NCBI GenBank assembly: GCA_026225945.1
Contig: JAMJFZ010003646.1
Coordinates: 1-64,000, forward strand
DNA from: Cricetomys ansorgei
Taxonomy: Eukaryota; Chordata; Mammalia; Rodentia; Nesomyidae
Direction of reading: 5' to 3'
DNA length: 64,000 nt
Numbering within the stretch: position 1 is the stretch's first letter; each line of letters opens with the position of its first letter. The notes beneath the pieces are model-generated. The model had not been told where the DNA came from. It saw nothing but the letters and a program-made list of their open reading frames with translations, and made no database searches. Of this stretch, positions 59,810 through 64,000 are shown in pieces. Position numbers and translations under genes: made by a program.

Positions 59810-60856
59810 GTGTATTTGATACAAAAAATGATGCGGCTAGATGACTGCTTGAACGCCTGGTTAAACAAGTTCCTGGCAGGTACCAACCACTTGGGGGAAG
59901 TCTTATACGAGACTTACAAGGATACCAATGCCCCCTGGTGGCCTACCTTATATATATCCATTTCTTCTCTTTTTTCCTGCTCCCATTTTGCCTATAGCTA
60001 TCAAAGTGTGTTTGACCCAGGATTTCGGCTTTATGCCTGTCCTGGGCACCCCGAGGCTTATATGAGTCATTGTGGGGGAGCAGATGATTCTTTCTGTAAA
60101 GCTTGGGGCTGTGAAACCAGTGCCACTCATTGGACACCTACGCCTTTGAGAGCAGAAAGTGATTTGGTTCGAGTTGCTTACAACGGCTCTAAGCCCTTTA
60201 CACGGGGAGGATACTGGACCTGTAGCAAGAACTCTGGATTACAAACCATTCCTCCCTTAAAGATTGAGTTTAATAGTGCAAGAAAACGAGAACAACTATG
60301 GCTATCCACTAAGGCATGGGGCATTAGAGTGTACTCCATTGGTCCCGACCCTGGAGTAAGATTTTTTATTCATAGAACCAAAACTCAGATTCCTTTTTCT
60401 GGAGGATTAGGACAAAATGCTGTGTTAAATACCTACCGTGATCATAGCTCTCTACTCAGTTCTAATACATCCCTCTCACCCACTCCTAAGAGATTATTTA
60501 CTCATGGCCCTCCCTTAAAATCTACCAAGGAGACTCTTCTAGAGATGGTTGACGCCACATTTTCTATGCTTAATGCTACTAACCCAAAGTTGACTAGGGA
60601 ATGTTGGCTTTGCTATAATCCCCAACCCCCTTTGTATGAAGGAATTGCTGTTAATTATTTTAATCTGAGTATTGGGAAAAGTTCACAATGTCGCTGGAAT
60701 CATCGTTCTGATTCCCACATCACTCTTCAACTTATATCAGGAGAAGAGTTGTGTTTGGGGACACCTGTTGATAATTACTCCTCACTTTGCAATTCCAGCA
60801 TTCTGAGATTCTCCCCAGAGGGAGATAAATATTATATTGCCCCAGAAGATTACTAG
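59810..60856 (+). pseudogene. env: Endogenous retroviral env, surface (SU) part, gamma/D-type-like
   Basis: A 348-codon frame up to a TAG at 60854. It has a hydrophobic stretch near residues 47-62 that may be the signal peptide, a Cys-rich N-terminal receptor-binding-type region, several N-glycosylation sequons (NGS, NTS, NAT, NLS, NYS, NSS) and the CWLC motif (residues 265-268), the CxxC that covalently links SU to TM in gamma-like envelopes. The true start is uncertain. The same frame continues through a second TAG at 60998 to the TM part. As it stands a product would end before the cleavage site and be neither anchored nor processed. Confidence 0.85.
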
Positions 60857-61579
60857 TGGGCCTGCACATCTGGCATTACCCCATGTGTTAATTTAAAAGT
60901 GATGAATAGATCCATGGATTTCTGTGTACTTGTTCAACTTGTTCCCAGACTTATATATTTTACAGGAGAATTTGCTGAAGAATGGGAATTGAATCAATAG
61001 ATTTTACCTCGGTCTAAACGAGAGCCGATGACTACCCTCACCGTGGCTGCACTGTTGGGACTAAGGATTGTGGGGATGGGGACGGGGATTTCTGCCCTTA
61101 TCCTAGAAGAACAACATACTAGACAATTGAGAATGTCCATAGATGCTGATTTAGAAGGACTTCAGACTTCCCTTAGTTCTTTGGCAGAAGTAGTGCTACA
61201 AAATCACAGAGGGTTAGACCTTTTGCTTCTTCAGCAGGGAGGATTATGTGCAGCTCTTAAAGAAGAATGCTGCTTCTATGCTGATCATTCTGGAGTGGTC
61301 AAAGACTCCTTAGCTAAAATTAGAGAGGGTTTGGAGAAAAGGAAGAGACAATTGAATGCAGACAACTATTGGCTTGATAAATGGTTTAGAGCCTCTCCCT
61401 TTCTTTCTACTATCCTGAGTAATTTGCTTGGACCTCTATTTGGTCTACTTCTTTTACTTGCTGTAATTCCTTGCTTACTAACATGATTTATATGATTCAT
61501 AAAGACCCAGATCGATGCCCTGCAGGCCAAACCTATTCAAGTGCATTATCCACAGCTGGCCAAGGATGACTCTCTATGA
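60857..61579 (+). pseudogene. env: Endogenous retroviral env, C-terminal SU and transmembrane (TM) part
   Basis: This is in the same frame as the SU part. A furin-like RSKR site (61010-61021) sits just after the TAG at 60998. From the internal ATG at 61028, 152 codons are open: a hydrophobic fusion-peptide-like start (AALLGLRIVG), a heptad region, the immunosuppressive-domain-like segment (residues 57-73), the CX6CC motif (C74, C81, C82) and a membrane span (about 130-150). TGA codons at 61484 and 61493 stop it at the membrane edge. A cytoplasmic-tail-like segment (QIDALQAKPIQVHY) continues in frame to 61579. Four in-frame stops in env overall. The CX6CC motif goes with gamma-like, not classical beta, envelopes. 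Confidence 0.88.
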
Positions 61580-61768
61580 AAAAGAGCTTAAATCATCAGA
61601 ATGGTAGCCAGTGACGGGGATGCAATATAGAAGGAGATCACCTAAGACAGGGCCCTAGCGTAAGATGCCAGAGACCCAAAGACGGGTTTGATCCCCTCTC
61701 TTGCCCCTAAGACAGGCACATTCTACTATAAAGCTCTTGTCCTCACTTTAAAAGAAAAAGGGAGGAAA
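61580..61768 (+). other. Proviral 3' untranslated region and polypurine tract
   Basis: A short non-coding stretch ends in the purine run 'aaaagaaaaagggaggaaa' (61750-61768) directly before the 3' LTR, the expected plus-strand primer. Confidence 0.85.
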
Positions 61769-62194
61769 TGTAGCAGGACGACCTGCAAATCAATGTGAGT
61801 ACTGCCAGCATTTCTGAAGTTCCTCAAACAAGGAACTTTGTGGTTTGGCTTTTGCAGTAGGCCTGGGCTTTCTCTTATTGAATTGAATAATCTGTTCTGT
61901 TCCTTTTTCTGCCTGAGTTGCCAAGCTCTAAACTAACCACCCCCTGCTTGCTCAAAAGAACAATCACAGAATGTAGAGCCCATGGTAGAGAGACGTATCC
62001 CTTGGTAACCGCAGGTAGCCCTATTGAATTCCCTCTTTCTATCCCTTACTCCTCTTCCCTAAGTAGGGTATATAATTGTATGGCAAACTTTGAATAAATG
62101 AACTTGATCAGCTTTGAGTCGACTTGTTCCTTTCTCCCTCGTTCGCCTGTCTTTTCCCCTTCAGGAACCAGTTCGGAAGTGCTGCGGGCCAGCA
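61769..62194 (+). repeat. 3' LTR, full length (426 bp)
   Basis: Begins TGTAGCAGGACG and ends GCGGGCCAGCA. TATA box GTATATAA (62068-62075), AATAAA (62093-62098) and a pyrimidine-rich U5. Only the last 120 bp has a partner in the 5' LTR. Confidence 0.92.
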
Positions 62195-62339
62195 CATATA
62201 TATATGAACATCTATCATCTGGACATATGGTACACTCTCCATGACCTAAAGGCTACCTACAAATAAAATCAAGAACAGACATTAGAAACCTGCTTTTGAG
62301 TTGTTGGCAAGCGCTTTCAGGAGATGCCTAAAACATAAA

Positions 62340-63235
62340 AATTATTGTTGTTGCTCTTAGTTACCATCAAGAGATGGATGTTATGTCTGTATCATTAAAG
62401 ACAGCATGCACTTTAGAAATTGGTCCCAGAAACCCCATAGCTGTATTGACTTGAACATTCCCTTCTTGATGATTAATTCCATGTTATCAGAGTACCATTT
62501 AAGCTTCAAAGGAAGGACCCAACCAACTGTCCTACCCAGGTATGATGTCTATGAAACAGAACAATTATCAGTGTGGTGTGATGACTCTAAGGGTGCAGCA
62601 GTGGCACACCTAGCTTGGTGTTAACCAGAAGTTCCGTAATTGGACTTAGGCCAGGCTCAATAAGAGGGATACCATACCTGGTAGGGAAAGCCTAGGTAAC
62701 TACTGAGTGCTAATGAAATTATGATTATTAGAGGACAATCTACAACCACTGACTTATGAAATCAGCACAATCTGTAACAACAATTGGTAAACATTTGTCT
62801 TTATATCCACGGATATGTAAGGTCTTTGGCTTTGTCAAGGAAACTTCTCTTTGTTGCAGATTGAGACTACTACAGAAAAATACAATAAATCAAAATGCAG
62901 ATTTGTGGAGCCCAGTCCCAATGGATACATCTACAAAACACTCTCACACCTCATGGAATGTTGAATAATAGGGGAGTCAAAAGAATGTACAGGACAGAGA
63001 GTCACAAATTTTTTTGTGAGATTGTGTCTCCAAGTAATATCAGGAGCTGTTCCTATAAAGTCTCACCATCATGACTGGAGTTGGGAACACCCAAGTCCTC
63101 AACAGTAAAGAACTACATCAACTAAAGAATGCAGAAAAAAGGGGTCATAGTCTTCCCATGGAAGAGCACACTAATTGGTTATCCAATACCAAATGGTTAA
63201 CCCTGAAAACACACTTACAACTAACACTATATAGA
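62340..63235 (+). mobile_element. L1 3' UTR-like sequence (Lx type)
   Basis: A long stretch with rodent L1 3'-UTR style blocks: 'accatcaagagatggatg', 'gaaaccccatagctgtattg', 'atgactctaagggtgcagca', 'acaataaatcaaaatgcag'. It is not present at the aligned place in unit B. Frames of 70-99 codons here are not genes. Family call from memory. Confidence 0.55.
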
Positions 63236-63767
63236 CTGAGGAGTGGTATCTGTATATGTATATACATGCATGTATATAACAATGAGATAAAAGGCCACAA
63301 TTTGAAAGAGAACAAGGAGGATTATATGGAAGAGTTGTGGAAGAGGAAAGGGAAGAGGGAAATGATATAATTATAATTTCTAATAATTTTAAATACTCAA
63401 GATTAAAAAAGAATCAAAATTCTATAAAACTTGAAAATTTAATAGAAATGGATAAAATACTGCACTACAGAAAGTAATCCATGAAGGGATTCATAACAGA
63501 CTATTGGAAATAAGGAAATTGAAAAAGTAACACAAAGTTTACAATTATAAAGACCTCAGATCCAGTTGGATCCAAAGCAGAATTCTAACAATCTTAAGGA
63601 ACTGAAACCAATCCTTAAATTATCAGAAATTAAAAAAAAGAAATGGAATGAGCACATTCAAATTCTCTAAATAAAGCCAGGTTTGCTCTAATACAGTATC
63701 TACGTCAAGACTCAATAAAACATATTTTAGTAAAAGGGTAGTAGATAGTATCAATTTTTCCTCTAGG
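63236..63767. other. Non-coding unit C sequence
   Basis: Aligns with 37215-37696 of unit B ('caatgagataaaaggcc', 'ttggatccaaagcagaattc'). No gene. Confidence 0.65.
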
Positions 63768-63991
63768 AGAGCAAATCTCAACCAGTATATCATGAATGCT
63801 TTATAGATTGAATGACCCTTTCCCAGGGGTCTCTAAGACCATCTGCATATCAGATATTTGCATTCTACTTCACAAACATATTGATATCATAGCTAGAAAG
63901 TTGCAATGAAAATAATTTTATACGTTGGAAGTTACTACAACATGAGGAAACTTATAAAGGAGTCACAACATTAGGAGGTTGGAACCATTGC
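63768..63991. mobile_element. URR1-like hAT DNA transposon, unit C copy
   Basis: Counterpart of 37697-37929 ('catcagatatttgcattcta', 'acaacatgaggaaactta'), more decayed at its ends. Confidence 0.75.
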
Positions 63992-64000
63992 TGTTTATGG

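Larger units (their letters stand above)
57388..62194 (+). mobile_element. Deleted endogenous retrovirus, D-type-like (beta-like gag, gamma-like env)
   Basis: Order: truncated 5' LTR (57388-57507), tRNA-Lys primer-binding site (57512-57530), 30-bp tandem repeat, gag (57902), integrase tail (59517), env (59810-61579), polypurine tract and a full 3' LTR (61769-62194). Protease, reverse transcriptase and most of integrase are missing. The combination of a betaretrovirus-type Gag with a gammaretrovirus-type CX6CC Env is the hallmark of D-type betaretroviruses (Mason-Pfizer group). The shared 120 bp of the two LTRs differ at three positions. No target duplication can be scored because the 5' end is lost. 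It is defective. Confidence 0.9.
44570..64000. repeat. Duplicon unit C of the IGLV segmental duplication (right end cut by window)
   Basis: 44570-45377 matches 24660-25900 in unit B. 46372-46618 plus 47562-47871 match 26352-26890. 48814-49236 matches 26910-27295. 50391-51200 matches 27296-28108. 54675-55830 matches parts of both A and B. 63235-64000 matches 37215-37945. Unit C carries many LTR insertions absent from A and B, so those insertions came after the duplication. Confidence 0.83.

Noticed and set aside
62406..63370. Three frames of 70-99 codons after the provirus
   Set aside because: They fall in L1 3' UTR-like and duplicon DNA without conserved frames.
1..64000. CRISPR arrays, operons or bacterial features
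   Set aside because: The window is clearly mammalian nuclear DNA; the tandem repeats lack direct-repeat/spacer structure.
1..64000. J-lambda or C-lambda exons and tRNA genes
   Set aside because: Looked for FGxGT J motifs with a 12-bp RSS, C-domain motifs and tRNA A/B boxes; none convincing by eye.

Overview
This window is mammalian nuclear DNA from a rodent. It holds part of an immunoglobulin lambda light-chain variable (IGLV) locus and no housekeeping gene. The rodent call rests on four copies of a rodent-type hAT element (URR1-like), Lx-style L1 pieces, degenerate B1 and B2 SINEs and rodent-type class II retroviral LTRs. A muroid (rat/mouse-like) species fits. The species cannot be fixed by eye.

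Six V-lambda segments are visible, all on the minus strand. One looks intact (22925-23401): split leader, splice sites, conserved Cys/Trp/Cys, a consensus 23-bp-spacer RSS and an octamer promoter. Two are recognisable pseudogenes: an IGLV9-like one at 13.5-14.0 kb and an IGLV5-like one at 39.3-39.8 kb. Three are deep relics with almost no open frame (895-1171, 26910-27345, 48814-50429). They are related to each other and sit at the same place in three copies of a large duplication. No J or C lambda exon was seen.

Layout. Unit A (1 to about 10.2 kb), unit B (about 24.5-37.9 kb) and unit C (about 44.6-64.0 kb) are diverged copies of one segmental duplication. Each carries a V relic, and they share a URR1-like element and long non-coding stretches. 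Between them lie spacers with the better-preserved V genes and L1 debris (10.5-24.4 kb and 38-44.5 kb). Unit C has been heavily bombarded: three related ~0.95-1.1 kb class II LTRs, one of them inserted into a V relic, an LTR plus internal fragment in the same relic's leader intron, an ERV1-like LTR, and a deleted provirus at 57388-62194.

The provirus joins a betaretrovirus-like gag to a gamma/D-type-like env with CxxC and CX6CC motifs. Protease, RT and most of integrase are missing across a 16-A run. The 5' LTR has lost U3. A 9 x 30 bp tandem repeat lies between the primer-binding site and gag. Env has four in-frame stops.

Like other antigen-receptor loci the window is L1-rich, SINE-poor and AT-rich. 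Most open reading frames over 60 codons are chance or repeat-derived. The long pyrimidine tracts, (CA)n/(TA)n arrays and a GC-rich minisatellite explain most of the rest.
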